From JBBSJZ01 sp041751935 (GTDB taxonomy: Bacteria > Planctomycetota > Planctomycetia > Pirellulales > Pirellulaceae): 64,000 nucleotides of DNA. The first letter of the stretch is position 1, and each line of letters opens with the position of its first letter. The stretch spans positions 62,001 through 126,000 of the forward strand of contig JBGSIA010000166.1 of NCBI GenBank assembly GCA_041751935.1, read 5' to 3'. This document shows, one piece after another, positions 46,172 to 54,950 of the stretch. A program made the position numbers and the translations under genes. Under the pieces are notes generated by a model. That model did not search any database, was not told where the DNA came from, and saw only the letters and a program-made list of their open reading frames with translations.

Positions 46172-47290
46172 ATGGAAACAGTCGATATCTACCGTGAAAC
46201 GACGCGGCATTTCTTAGCTCCGATACAAACGTTATTGGAGGACCCGGATGTCAGTGAAGTGCTGATTAACGGACACCAGACCATCTACTTCGAGAAAGCC
46301 GGTCGGTTGTATTTGTCGGAGTGCCGTTTTCCTGATGAATCCTCCCTCATGGCAGCGGTAAGAAATATCGCCGAATACGTCAATCGAGTGATCGATCGCG
46401 ACCATCACAGTATGGACGCGCGACTGCCGGACGGTTCGCGCGTCCACGTTATCATTCCGCCCAGTTCTCGAGGCGGACCGCATTTGTCGATTCGGAAGTT
46501 TAAAAAGTCAACGTTTAACCTTGACTCGCTCGTGAACTGGGGCAGCCTCAGCGCTGCCGCAGCAGAGTTCCTCAAACTGGTCGTGATGATTCATAAAAAC
46601 ACGATTATCTCTGGTGGAACGGGGACAGGAAAAACGTCCATGCTCAACGCCTTGTCGGCTTCGATTCCCGAGCATGAACGTATCGTCGTTATCGAGGACA
46701 GTTCGGAACTGCAGTTGTATCAGCCGCATACGGTGTATCTGGAAGCACAGCCGCCCGCTCCGGATGGCCGTGGTCGAGTATCAATTCAAGACCTCTTTGT
46801 TGATTCGCTACGAATGCGTCCCGATCGCATCGTTGTTGGGGAAGTTCGTCGCGGCGAAGCGTTGGACATGATTCAATCGATGTTGTCGGGGCATGCAGGC
46901 GCGTTGACGACGACCCATGCGAACACTCCCATTGACGCATTGATTCGCTTGGAAACGATGTGCTTGATGGCTGGTATCGATATGCCAATACACGTTGCGC
47001 GGCGTCAAGTGGCCTCTGCCGTTCATGTTGTGCTTCAGTTGCGGCGATACGATGACGGTTCACGACGTGTGCATTCGATTGATGAAATCACAGGACTGGA
47101 TGATCAAGGGATGTATACTGCGCAAACGCTGTATCAGTTTCGCAGCACTGGACGCGACGAACACGGCATGTTAATCGGTTGTATGGAGTCAGCGGGAAAC
47201 GTCGCCACGTTCGCCGAAGAACCTTATGAATTGGGACTTGGTGATAAAATTAACCTTTGCAGGAACGTTCTCCCTCCGCCTGAGTGTTGA
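46172..47290 (+). CDS. tadA2: second TadA/CpaF-type secretion ATPase, without FHA domain
   Basis: 372 residues. The core holds Walker A GGTGTGKTSML, VVIEDSSELQ, PDRIVVGEVRRGEALDM and TTTHANT. It keeps the N1-domain start (PDVSEVLINGHQTIYFE) but has no FHA extension, unlike the other TadA. It is on the opposite strand from both neighbouring gene sets. Having two ATPases in one tad locus suggests separate extension and retraction roles, or two pilus types; this is inference. Its stop lies 20 bases from the convergent exported protein gene. Confidence 0.87.
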   Translation: METVDIYRETTRHFLAPIQTLLEDPDVSEVLINGHQTIYFEKAGRLYLSECRFPDESSLMAAVRNIAEYVNRVIDRDHHSMDARLPDGSRVHVIIPPSSRGGPHLSIRKFKKSTFNLDSLVNWGSLSAAAAEFLKLVVMIHKNTIISGGTGTGKTSMLNALSASIPEHERIVVIEDSSELQLYQPHTVYLEAQPPAPDGRGRVSIQDLFVDSLRMRPDRIVVGEVRRGEALDMIQSMLSGHAGALTTTHANTPIDALIRLETMCLMAGIDMPIHVARRQVASAVHVVLQLRRYDDGSRRVHSIDEITGLDDQGMYTAQTLYQFRSTGRDEHGMLIGCMESAGNVATFAEEPYELGLGDKINLCRNVLPPPEC

Positions 47291-47310
47291 CCCGTGAAGT
47301 GCGACTCGGG

Positions 47311-48201
47311 CTACATTCGTGAAATGAGAATCTCGCTTCCCTGATCATCGCTGCGGCTGCAAAAGACGGAAAAATGCTGGTTGGCACGACCAGCGACCCA
47401 TTGTCCGGCAACCTCGTCATTTGCACGAATCGACCATCCCGATGCCTCCCATTCATCCAACAACGTCGTGATGGACGAGCGAGTTTTGATGATCCCTAGG
47501 TCCACTTTCCCGCGGCGATCACGTCGAGTCGCCAATACGTCGGCATCGTCTGGCAACTGCAAGTCCCATGGAATGTCACTAATGTGATTTGATGACTTTG
47601 ACGTCGTCGAGCCGTTTGCCTGCGAAGAACTTGCGACAATGTTTGGCGTAAGGGTTACCAGCGTGTACTGCGTCCCCGCTCCAGTAAGGATTCGCAGACA
47701 TCGCACGTCTCCATCAAGTTTTGTAAATAATGCCGCTGAAAAATAGGGTTCCTCGAGTTTGAACAGGAAACCCTCGTGTAGCATTTCTTTGTCGGCGCCA
47801 CTTTGAAGGAATAGATCCCTCAGCAGTTGCGATTCGTCTTTCGACGCGCAAGTATTTGGCTTTGCCGAATCAGCGGACACAGCATCCGTCAGTTGACGAG
47901 TCGCTTCGATCGGGTCGTTCATCGGGGTTGTTGACACATCCCAATTGAATTCCGCGAAGGTCCAGGCTCCCGCGAAATCGAAAGGGACAAATGACGCTGT
48001 GGCAAATGGTGATGTTTCGAAGGATGATGAGCTTTCCCTTCCGGCGGAGGCGTTGAAGCCTGAGGCGGGATTTATAAACGAGCTTCGCCGCCCGAGGCCA
48101 AAGGGTGAATCATCGGAGCCAAGCATCCAGCCGCACGTCGCTAGGACAAGTGTGATTAAAACCAAACGGCTAGAGAGTCTTGTTAGTTTCGACAGTGTCA
48201 T
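47311..48201 (-). CDS. exported protein of unknown function in the tad region
   Basis: 296 residues with an N-terminal hydrophobic signal (RLVLITLVLATCGWMLGS). A Ser/Pro/Phe-rich stretch at about 30-70 is followed by a mixed alpha/beta part, with a terminal GSEILISRM. No family is recognised. It lies 62 bases downstream of the TadE-like gene and on the same strand, so it may belong to the pilin-biogenesis operon. The membrane-proximal Cys is not in a proper lipobox. Confidence 0.65.
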   Translation of the reverse strand: MTLSKLTRLSSRLVLITLVLATCGWMLGSDDSPFGLGRRSSFINPASGFNASAGRESSSSFETSPFATASFVPFDFAGAWTFAEFNWDVSTTPMNDPIEATRQLTDAVSADSAKPNTCASKDESQLLRDLFLQSGADKEMLHEGFLFKLEEPYFSAALFTKLDGDVRCLRILTGAGTQYTLVTLTPNIVASSSQANGSTTSKSSNHISDIPWDLQLPDDADVLATRRDRRGKVDLGIIKTRSSITTLLDEWEASGWSIRANDEVAGQWVAGRANQHFSVFCSRSDDQGSEILISRM

Positions 48202-48263
48202 CGTGGCTACCGAATTAAATCAAGTTAATGTTGTAACAAGTAAACAAATATTTTATTTTCGAA

Positions 48264-48839
48264 CTAGAGGATCGTCCTTGCGATACCGTTAACAAGGTCT
48301 TGAAACAGACCTCGGACGTCGCTTTGGACCGCCGCGGAAACCCCGGAGATCCCTTGCCGAGCAACCTTCCCGAACAGGAACACGTGCGGAGCCAATCGGT
48401 TCATCTCTGGAACGTCCTCGTGATCCCAAGTTCCCACGACTACTGCCGTTCGCCCTCTTGGACGCACCGAATCACCCAGCCAGCGTGCGATCCGTGTTCG
48501 TTTTTCAGTTTCAAACAGACGGATATCACTCTTTGGATTCAATGATGTCATCGCGGACTGAGGACTTGATGCCTCCAACCAGCCTTGACGCACCAGATTC
48601 CTGCTGGCGTTTGCATTTTCAGGATCTCGTGCTAGTGTCCAGCCATACCGCCGCACCTCGATCGTCGCGACTTGCTTGCCGACCACTGCCTTGCCAATCG
48701 AGTAACACGATGCAACGACCACCAGGAGAAATGGTAGTCCCATCACTAATTCGATCGGCGCTGCACCACGGCATCGTCGGTACAAACGTTTGGTTATTAA
48801 TCGGCGGTTATACTCCGGTGCGTTGACGCGTTTGCTCAT
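48264..48839 (-). CDS. TadE-like pseudopilin
   Basis: 191 residues. A basic N-terminus is followed by RRCRGAAPIELVMGLPFLLVVVASC, the TadE prepilin signal: a Gly before the cleavage site, a Glu at +5 and a hydrophobic stretch. The rest is extracytoplasmic. Such pseudopilins start or cap Flp fibres. It lies 13 bases after the TadG-like gene. Confidence 0.78.
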   Translation of the reverse strand: MSKRVNAPEYNRRLITKRLYRRCRGAAPIELVMGLPFLLVVVASCYSIGKAVVGKQVATIEVRRYGWTLARDPENANASRNLVRQGWLEASSPQSAMTSLNPKSDIRLFETEKRTRIARWLGDSVRPRGRTAVVVGTWDHEDVPEMNRLAPHVFLFGKVARQGISGVSAAVQSDVRGLFQDLVNGIARTIL

Positions 48840-48852
48840 GAGTTCTACCTTT

Positions 48853-50799
48853 CTAGTGATTCTGTAGAGTCAGCAATGTTTCCAGACTAGCGCTGAGCAA
48901 TTCATGGCTCTGTGGGTCGGACTGCCTTGCGGTAACAAAACCTCTAGCCATGCGAATTCGGGTAACCGGAGTCAACTTCGCCTGCCAATTCAAGCGAATT
49001 TCCGGTTGACTAATTCCTTGTTGGAAAATGTCAGCAACGGAACCGAGTATGGCCGTAGCGATCCAGGTTTTTTCGTATTCAGGGACGAATCCGACCCAAT
49101 TCAATGTGTCCCAAGTCACACGAGGTTGGCGATCTTTGCCCAAGCCGAGTACACCGCCGCCACCGGTCATCATGCTTTTCTCATTTGCGTTATAAACCAT
49201 CGATTGTGCGACGCACGCAAAGCCTTGGGGATTCTCTTGGCGAAAGAACATGCCGGACGCTACGGACTGTTTCTGCGTTCTCGCCGCAGCGAACTGGCAG
49301 AAGAGATGGTCGGCCTTCAAAGTAGCGTCACGGCGGTTGCGGTCATCATTCCAGGCCTCTTTTCCTTTAGCTGCGTTAACTTCGTTGAGTCCCGACAACA
49401 CAAATAGGCGAATATCTCGGCCGTTCTCGCCATTGCCTTGACTGGGCTTGCCAAGAACAAATGTCAAGACGGAACTGACGCTGCGCAATAGGTCGTCCAG
49501 AACGGTAGGCAGACTACGGTGACGACTGTTGCGATAGTTGATGGAGGTGAGTTCGTCTTTGTACTTTCGGCTGGTCGGCGTTCGCATCCATTCGCACGAT
49601 TGCAGCGTGTACCGTTCTGTCCAGTTAGCGTAAAACAACGCCACGAAACTTCTCGGTGACATCGCCGTCAGGACAGGCCCAATTGGTTTCCGCCAATGTG
49701 TCACCCAAGGATACGTGGCACGAATGAGTTGGGAATGTTCTTCGTTGGGCAGCTGCCTGTAACCCGGCTCAGGTTCAACCGGTAGTGGTGTATCGGCCAG
49801 CAGTCGGCCTTGTCCAGTCACGAAACCTTCCGCTTCATGTTGCGAGGCGATTTCAGTTGTCGATTCGCGGATGATGGTGGGGGCGATGTTGACCAGAGCT
49901 TTCTGGTAGCCGTACAACGTTGACATGATCGAAGGGATCGTCCTTTTGAAACCCCTCATGCCTTGGGCAACTCGCTCCAGTTGCGTGAGTCGCTGGTACT
50001 CGTTGGCGATATCATTTTCCTGCCTACGCAGGTCGCGAATATCGTTAATGATGCTAACGATTTTGGCGACCAGTCCCGGCACCAGTGGTAAACCGATTAT
50101 CGATCCGGCGGCCACGAGGGCCTGGCCGGTTGTGGAAATAAGGTCAGCGAGTTTTGCATCGTGCTGGAGATACAGGACCAACATACGGATTCTAAGCACG
50201 AGTTTGGCTTGGAAAATTGATGAATTTAAATCCGAGAATGTTCCCTTCATGATTTCATCGAATCCTTCGTGGCCCAGCACTGGCAGCGAATGCAAACCAA
50301 ACCTACTGAGTGGACCTAAATTGATTCCCAGCAATTCTTGTAGTGTCCTACCCAAGTTCCCCGCCGCGAGGGCGAGGGAGATGTCAAGCGAATTCATCTC
50401 CCAAGTGCCGTCATTCTCGGAATCCTTCTGGTCCAAGTGCCGGCCACCTAGTGCGTGATGCAGCACATACAACGCATCCAGTTCGCCCATCAAATGATTG
50501 GTCGCGGTGATCGTGTTTAAGCTTCGTGCAGTCCACACGCTGCCGCTGTAAGCCATCGCATCGGCGGCGTTCTGTGTTTCAACTTTCGCAATAACGGTCT
50601 TGCCAGAGTTGTAGACAAAGGCTGTGAGCACCAAGAAGAACAAGATGCAAACGATCAATCCCCAGACCATCATCCCGTCTTGCTCTCGGTGCAAACGCTT
50701 GGCAAGTTGCATTGCACCCTGAGTGAATCCGACTTGTCGCTGTTTATTGACACCACGACGAATTTGGCTAGAGCGATAGCGGGTTCGGTTCCGAGCCAT
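48853..50799 (-). CDS. TadG-like pilus assembly protein
   Basis: 648 residues. A single span (GLIVCILFFLVLTAFVYNSG) near residues 45-65 is followed by KVETQNAADAMAYSGSVW, the TadG/TadE hallmark (TxxAADAAA-type). The rest is a large helical and mixed extracytoplasmic domain with no vWA motif seen. It is two bases downstream of the TadE-like gene at 50802 and part of one pilin-biogenesis operon. Confidence 0.8.
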   Translation of the reverse strand: MARNRTRYRSSQIRRGVNKQRQVGFTQGAMQLAKRLHREQDGMMVWGLIVCILFFLVLTAFVYNSGKTVIAKVETQNAADAMAYSGSVWTARSLNTITATNHLMGELDALYVLHHALGGRHLDQKDSENDGTWEMNSLDISLALAAGNLGRTLQELLGINLGPLSRFGLHSLPVLGHEGFDEIMKGTFSDLNSSIFQAKLVLRIRMLVLYLQHDAKLADLISTTGQALVAAGSIIGLPLVPGLVAKIVSIINDIRDLRRQENDIANEYQRLTQLERVAQGMRGFKRTIPSIMSTLYGYQKALVNIAPTIIRESTTEIASQHEAEGFVTGQGRLLADTPLPVEPEPGYRQLPNEEHSQLIRATYPWVTHWRKPIGPVLTAMSPRSFVALFYANWTERYTLQSCEWMRTPTSRKYKDELTSINYRNSRHRSLPTVLDDLLRSVSSVLTFVLGKPSQGNGENGRDIRLFVLSGLNEVNAAKGKEAWNDDRNRRDATLKADHLFCQFAAARTQKQSVASGMFFRQENPQGFACVAQSMVYNANEKSMMTGGGGVLGLGKDRQPRVTWDTLNWVGFVPEYEKTWIATAILGSVADIFQQGISQPEIRLNWQAKLTPVTRIRMARGFVTARQSDPQSHELLSASLETLLTLQNH

Positions 50800-50801
50800 G
50801 A

Positions 50802-51701
50802 CTAGATTTCCTCAGGATAATACGGAACTTCAAGGCGACCTGTGGACGTGTTTGCGGCCTCGCTGGGCAGCTTGACGGTTGTCCGGATAGTACGCGAGTA
50901 GTATCGCGTACTGGAAAAGAACGCTCCCAAACCATCTGAGTTGAAGGCCGCAGCCCCGAAGGGAACTTGCAACGGCATTCGATAATTCACTCGTACTTCG
51001 ACGTCTTGATTGAAGGTCGCCACGTCGGCACGATTGACGATCTCTGCATCCGTAAGCATCGCAGCAACAAGGATTTTCTGTCTCAGATAATTCGATGGCG
51101 TCTGAGCGTCGGGATCGCGGATAATCGGTGACGTGGCGCCGCTGGGGTGCATCCCAGCCAGTCGCCGGTAGACTCGTTCGTAGATGCTTTGCTTTAACAG
51201 GACATTGACTCCGCCGCGGGTCGGCAGGGATGTTCTCAGCATTGCGCTGACCTGTCGCATCTTGATGCCAGCGGCGAACGGGATCATGCCCACAACCGCC
51301 GCGCGATCGGCATAGAATTCGGCAACTTGTCGGCTATCTCGCGCCGAGTCGGGGCAAGCCCCTTGCCATACGATGGCCGCACGTGATGCGGCATAGGCGG
51401 CGTTTACTGTCCCAATCTTTGCCACAATGATTAGCGTACCTTGCAGTGCGGTACAAACGATGATCAAGAGAAACGGAACCGACATGACGTAAGGCAACGC
51501 GTACGATGATCCTCGCTCGTCGCGACTGAATTGAGCCATCGTCCTCCAGGGACGGAATCGTAACGCCATTCGTGCCAGCGCCAGCGATGCGAACATCGAC
51601 ACGATCCACAGCACCCACACGGATTGGACTGATTCCAGCCAAATTTCAAGCTCGAGAGGATGCGTCATAATGGAAGTCACCGAAGTAGGATCGAAATTCA
51701 A
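50802..51701 (-). CDS. TadE-like membrane protein
   Basis: 299 residues. Two spans: one near 27-48 (VWVLWIVSMFASLALARM) and a second at 70-92 in the context RDERGSSYALPYVMSVPFLL, a TadE-like prepilin signal set internally. NAAYAASRAAIVW follows the span, as in TadE/TadG proteins. The rest is extracytoplasmic. It is followed two bases later by the TadG-like gene. A start at MTHPLE (residue 12) is possible. Confidence 0.75.
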   Translation of the reverse strand: MNFDPTSVTSIMTHPLELEIWLESVQSVWVLWIVSMFASLALARMALRFRPWRTMAQFSRDERGSSYALPYVMSVPFLLIIVCTALQGTLIIVAKIGTVNAAYAASRAAIVWQGACPDSARDSRQVAEFYADRAAVVGMIPFAAGIKMRQVSAMLRTSLPTRGGVNVLLKQSIYERVYRRLAGMHPSGATSPIIRDPDAQTPSNYLRQKILVAAMLTDAEIVNRADVATFNQDVEVRVNYRMPLQVPFGAAAFNSDGLGAFFSSTRYYSRTIRTTVKLPSEAANTSTGRLEVPYYPEEI

Positions 51702-51725
51702 GCAGGCGATTGAGCAGCGGTCCTG

Positions 51726-51890
51726 TTAGAGCAATGGGCTGCCAACCATCGAACCGACAACCGTGAACAACACGCGGAAAGCCCTCATGCCCGACCAGGC
51801 GAGCATCGCCAACATCGGCAGCATGATGGCCGTGGTCATCACGACTTCGATCGTGGCGATTGCGGATCGACTTTTCCCACGTACGTGCAT
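51726..51890 (-). CDS. small TadE/pilin-like membrane peptide
   Basis: 54 residues from MHVRGKSRSA; an agagga ribosome site eight bases upstream supports this ATG over the in-frame one at 51914. SAIATIEVVMTTAIMLPML is a hydrophobic prepilin-type segment with Glu near its start. It is too short for TadE and could be a minor pilin. It lies between the prepilin peptidase and TadE-like genes. Confidence 0.65.
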   Translation of the reverse strand: MHVRGKSRSAIATIEVVMTTAIMLPMLAMLAWSGMRAFRVLFTVVGSMVGSPLL

Positions 51891-51903
51891 GATTGGCGAT
51901 CCT

Positions 51904-52611
51904 CTATACGGCATTGGGAAAGCAAAGTGTTAGCATCGTCCCGCAGGCAAAGAACGGTGCTAGAGGAAACTGTTTCTTTAGCAAATTGTCTTGGGAAGAC
52001 ACTGGAGCAGCGGTCCAGTGAGGCAGCAGCCCGTGCAGTACACTTCGTCCCAGTGTGCGGGCGATGAATGCGGGGCCAAAACTCCAGATCGAGTAGCATA
52101 TCAATACGGCTCCAGCAACGATAAAGGAGTGCAGTACTGCGGTCAGACCTATCTCCCAACCCAGCAGTGCGCCAAGGCATGCCACGAGTTTGACGTCACC
52201 CGCTCCGCCACCGGAAAAACTGAAGATCACAAACATCAATGCCAATAGTCCGCATCCACCGGCCATCGAATTGGCAAACCCGACGTCGCCCCATTGGCTC
52301 CAAGAGGACATTGACTTGGATTCCGCGTGAAGCCATTGACCAATTGCATTGACCAGCAGTGCCCAAATGAATGTGGGGTATGTCGCCCAATTGGGAATCC
52401 TTCGCCAGCATAGGTCCGTCACCGTCGTGATCACCAGTAATTGTAAGAGGAGATATCCCGCGAACGTTGACAGCAGAGTTGTTGAGTCGAGCGTTGAGAA
52501 TGTCTGCATCCAAATCGGACCGACCAACAAGGGCATCATTGCAACTAATTGCACAGGATTAGGTCGAAACCGCGTGCTCGAATCGATTGCGGGAAATGGG
52601 TGAGCGGACAT
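51904..52611 (-). CDS. cpaA: prepilin peptidase, CpaA/TadV type (A24 family)
   Basis: 235 residues from MSAHPFPAI (a longer frame to 52695 adds an unlikely N-terminus). Six or so membrane spans. The two aspartates of A24 peptidases are present: Asp in TTVTDLCWRRIPNW and Asp in SGGGAGDVKLVA (the GxGD motif). It removes the leader of the Flp pilin and TadE-type pseudopilins at the cytoplasmic face. The gene lies between the pilin gene and the small pilin-like gene. Confidence 0.88.
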   Translation of the reverse strand: MSAHPFPAIDSSTRFRPNPVQLVAMMPLLVGPIWMQTFSTLDSTTLLSTFAGYLLLQLLVITTVTDLCWRRIPNWATYPTFIWALLVNAIGQWLHAESKSMSSWSQWGDVGFANSMAGGCGLLALMFVIFSFSGGGAGDVKLVACLGALLGWEIGLTAVLHSFIVAGAVLICYSIWSFGPAFIARTLGRSVLHGLLPHWTAAPVSSQDNLLKKQFPLAPFFACGTMLTLCFPNAV

Positions 52612-52830
52612 ATGCTGGCGTTGAAGTTTGAGGTTTCGGAGCTGATTTTCCAGGGACGGACTCGACCGATGGCACAGTTCGGCAACATTTGTCACCGAAC
52701 GGAAGTCACTCCAGTCGCATTGATTCGGTTAGGAAAACCGGGGGCTTTGCACGGAAGGTGGGGCAACCGGTCGTGTCGCGAGGCTGGGCGATGTCACCAC
52801 CGGTTTGTTGTCCACTCCGTCAATCCTGGT

Positions 52831-53025
52831 CTACTCGGTAAAATCAAGGACTTGGCCGACGACGTCGTCAAACCATGGTTTAATACCGTCATCCCAGTTC
52901 TTTTTGACGAAGATGAGGGCGACGGCAGCGACAGCAATGATCATCACGATCTGTAATGCTTCGAGTCCGCGCTCGTCCTTATGGAACTTTGCCAGCGAGC
53001 CGTTAAACTTGTTCAACGTTTTCAT
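52831..53025 (-). CDS. flp: Flp-type major pilin
   Basis: 64 residues from MKTLNKFNGS; a longer frame to 53112 is unlikely. The prepilin leader ends KFHKDERG, and the mature part begins LEALQIVMIIAVAAVALIFV, the Flp pattern (short hydrophobic helix). The tail is acidic and ends GQVLDFTE. It is the likely structural subunit of the pilus. It lies about 200 bases from the divergent sigma factor and is the first gene of the leftward pilin operon. Confidence 0.87.
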   Translation of the reverse strand: MKTLNKFNGSLAKFHKDERGLEALQIVMIIAVAAVALIFVKKNWDDGIKPWFDDVVGQVLDFTE

Positions 53026-53230
53026 GATCAACCCATTTGGTGAGGAAACTAAGAAACGGCGAATGTCGTTTCCGATAGTTGCGAACGTCACTTGTTCTGA
53101 CGGCGCACGCACATTTTTTTTCTTGACTCACACATTGGTCATTCAAGAATACTGTGGCTGAACCAGACCAAGCGGACGATTCACATCCAGTAGCGTTCAG
53201 ACTCACCTGCGGCACTTCACGCTTAAAAAA
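53026..53230. promoter_or_regulatory. divergent control region of flp and the ECF sigma gene
   Basis: 205 bases between the pilin start and the sigma start. AT-rich stretches (acatttttttt, 53110-53121) are visible, but no clear ECF-type AAC/CGT promoter pair can be assigned by eye. Confidence 0.4.
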
Positions 53231-53857
53231 ATGAACTCGCTAGACCCTGGTATCGAAGACGAATTGGTGCAGCGTGTGCTTCAGGGAGATGACTCAGCTC
53301 TCGAGGAGTTTCTGCTGCGCAACTACGACTGGCTCGAACGCTATATCGAGGACAAAATACCGGTGAGCAAGCGATCGCTTGTATCTGCCGAGGATGTGCT
53401 TCAGGAAGTGTATTTAAAGATCTTTCGCAGCTTGGGCAAGTATCGACCCGAAGGCAGACCGCAGCTTTACGCTTGGCTACAGACGATTGCTCGCAACACT
53501 TTGTTCGACGAGCTGAGGAAACGCAAACGGCACAATGTCGCTTTGGAGGCAGACGTACCAGCAGCTGCTTCCGACCAATCTGGAATCCATAACTTGATCA
53601 CTGAACTGGCCATCGACGATGACCCACGCGCGTCACACCATGCCCGCGCAGGCGAGCTGCACCAAGCGTTTTACGATGCGTTAGCGACCTTATCAGACGA
53701 ACATCGCCAAGTCATTGAGCTGCTTTACGTGCAACAGCAAAGCCCGGAAGTCGTCGCCCAGCAGATCGGTAAGTCGGAGGATGCGATACGCGGCCTTGCG
53801 TATCGCGCTAAGCAGCGATTGCGAGACGAAATTGTGCGCCTGTCGCGGTATATCTGA
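53231..53857 (+). CDS. ECF-type RNA polymerase sigma factor
   Basis: 208 residues. Region 2 is visible as SAEDVLQEVYLKIFRSL and RPQLYAWLQTIARNTLFDELRKRKR; region 4 as ALATLSDEHRQVIELLYVQQQSPEVVAQQIGKSEDAIRGLAYRAKQRLRDEI. It is a small ECF sigma factor. The FHA gene follows four bases after its stop, and no membrane anti-sigma gene is present. Divergence from flp suggests it may drive the pilus genes, but this is inference. Confidence 0.88.
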   Translation: MNSLDPGIEDELVQRVLQGDDSALEEFLLRNYDWLERYIEDKIPVSKRSLVSAEDVLQEVYLKIFRSLGKYRPEGRPQLYAWLQTIARNTLFDELRKRKRHNVALEADVPAAASDQSGIHNLITELAIDDDPRASHHARAGELHQAFYDALATLSDEHRQVIELLYVQQQSPEVVAQQIGKSEDAIRGLAYRAKQRLRDEIVRLSRYI

Positions 53858-53861
53858 TGGT

Positions 53862-54950
53862 ATGAATGAATCGATTGGCGCGCTCTCCCCTTACAGTCTG
53901 GCTCCTTTCCGAGAAATGAATCCAATGTCTGACACAGTGGAAAAAGCAATCGCGGTTGCGGTTGAAGTTGCTAATCGCCGGGATCAAGGCGAACAAATCA
54001 CCGATGAGGAAGTGATACAACGGCATGCGGATTTGCTTCCTCACATCGAGCGAGAATTGAAAAAAATCAAGACGCTACGACAAGCACGCCAAACGATCCA
54101 AGCTGAGGAATCGTCGCCTGTGGAGGAGCCAACAATTCGTGATGTTGATGAAGACAACGTGAAAAGTCCGCCAGCGTTCGATGATTTCCGACTTACCGTT
54201 TTGGCTTCGATTGACGAAGTGGAGGAAGAGGACGAGTGGAAAGAATACACCGAGTCCGTCTCTACCCTGATCGATATCGATCTGAAGAAAGCAGAGATCA
54301 ACGAGACGAAAGATTTTCGTCCCTTGCATCGGCCCGCAACTGCCATCTTGCGAGTTTACCACGACAACCAGCGTGACTTTCAAAATATGGTGCTGCACTC
54401 GCACCGAACTGTGATCGGTCGCTCCAGTGGAGACGTATTGATTCCTTACGATTCGCAAATATCAACCGAGCATGCTGCGATAATTCGCATGCGGACATCT
54501 CAAGGCTGGGATTGGTATTTGCGCGACCTTGACAGTACCAATGGGACGTTTGTCGCTATCAGCCAAGCGCGACTGCACGATGGCGACGAACTGTTGATGG
54601 GACAACAACGCTACCGCTTCAGTTTGGTGGGCAAGGAAGCTTGGCTGGAGCATGTGATCGGCAAGAAAGTCGTGGACAGCATGCAGCTAGCATCCGAAGG
54701 AACCATCGTCGGTCGCGACTGGAGCAATTCACTGGACGCATTCTGGGATGAGTACCTAGATCGCAAACACGCTTTTATCGGAATCAGTCGCCAAGGTTTT
54801 TGGCATGTTAAGAATCTTCGCTCGATCAATGGCGTTTGGTTTCGCATTCGCGAACAACGGCTATTTCAATCTTGTTTTTTTCAGATCGGCGAACAACGTT
54901 TTGGTTTCTGCAACTCGTTGGGCGGGCCTGTGCATACCGCTGGCCGCTGA
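53862..54950 (+). CDS. FHA-domain protein linked to the ECF sigma factor
   Basis: 362 residues from ATG 53862; ATGs at 53917 and 53926 are also in frame. The N-terminal part (AIAVAVEVANRRDQGE..., RHADLLPHIERELKKI) is the helical module found at the start of planctomycete kinase-type regulators. An acidic linker follows, then a canonical FHA domain (VIGRSSGDVLIPYDSQISTEH, DLDSTNGTF) with Arg, Ser, His and Asn all in place. A second, weaker FHA-like half follows (TIVGRDWSNSLD, RKHAFI). It should bind phosphothreonine peptides. Adjacent placement suggests control of the sigma factor. Confidence 0.83.
   Translation: MNESIGALSPYSLAPFREMNPMSDTVEKAIAVAVEVANRRDQGEQITDEEVIQRHADLLPHIERELKKIKTLRQARQTIQAEESSPVEEPTIRDVDEDNVKSPPAFDDFRLTVLASIDEVEEEDEWKEYTESVSTLIDIDLKKAEINETKDFRPLHRPATAILRVYHDNQRDFQNMVLHSHRTVIGRSSGDVLIPYDSQISTEHAAIIRMRTSQGWDWYLRDLDSTNGTFVAISQARLHDGDELLMGQQRYRFSLVGKEAWLEHVIGKKVVDSMQLASEGTIVGRDWSNSLDAFWDEYLDRKHAFIGISRQGFWHVKNLRSINGVWFRIREQRLFQSCFFQIGEQRFGFCNSLGGPVHTAGR

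Noticed and set aside
53715..53861. N-terminal extension of the FHA protein
   Set aside because: It lies inside the sigma-factor gene in another frame; a shadow of region 4.
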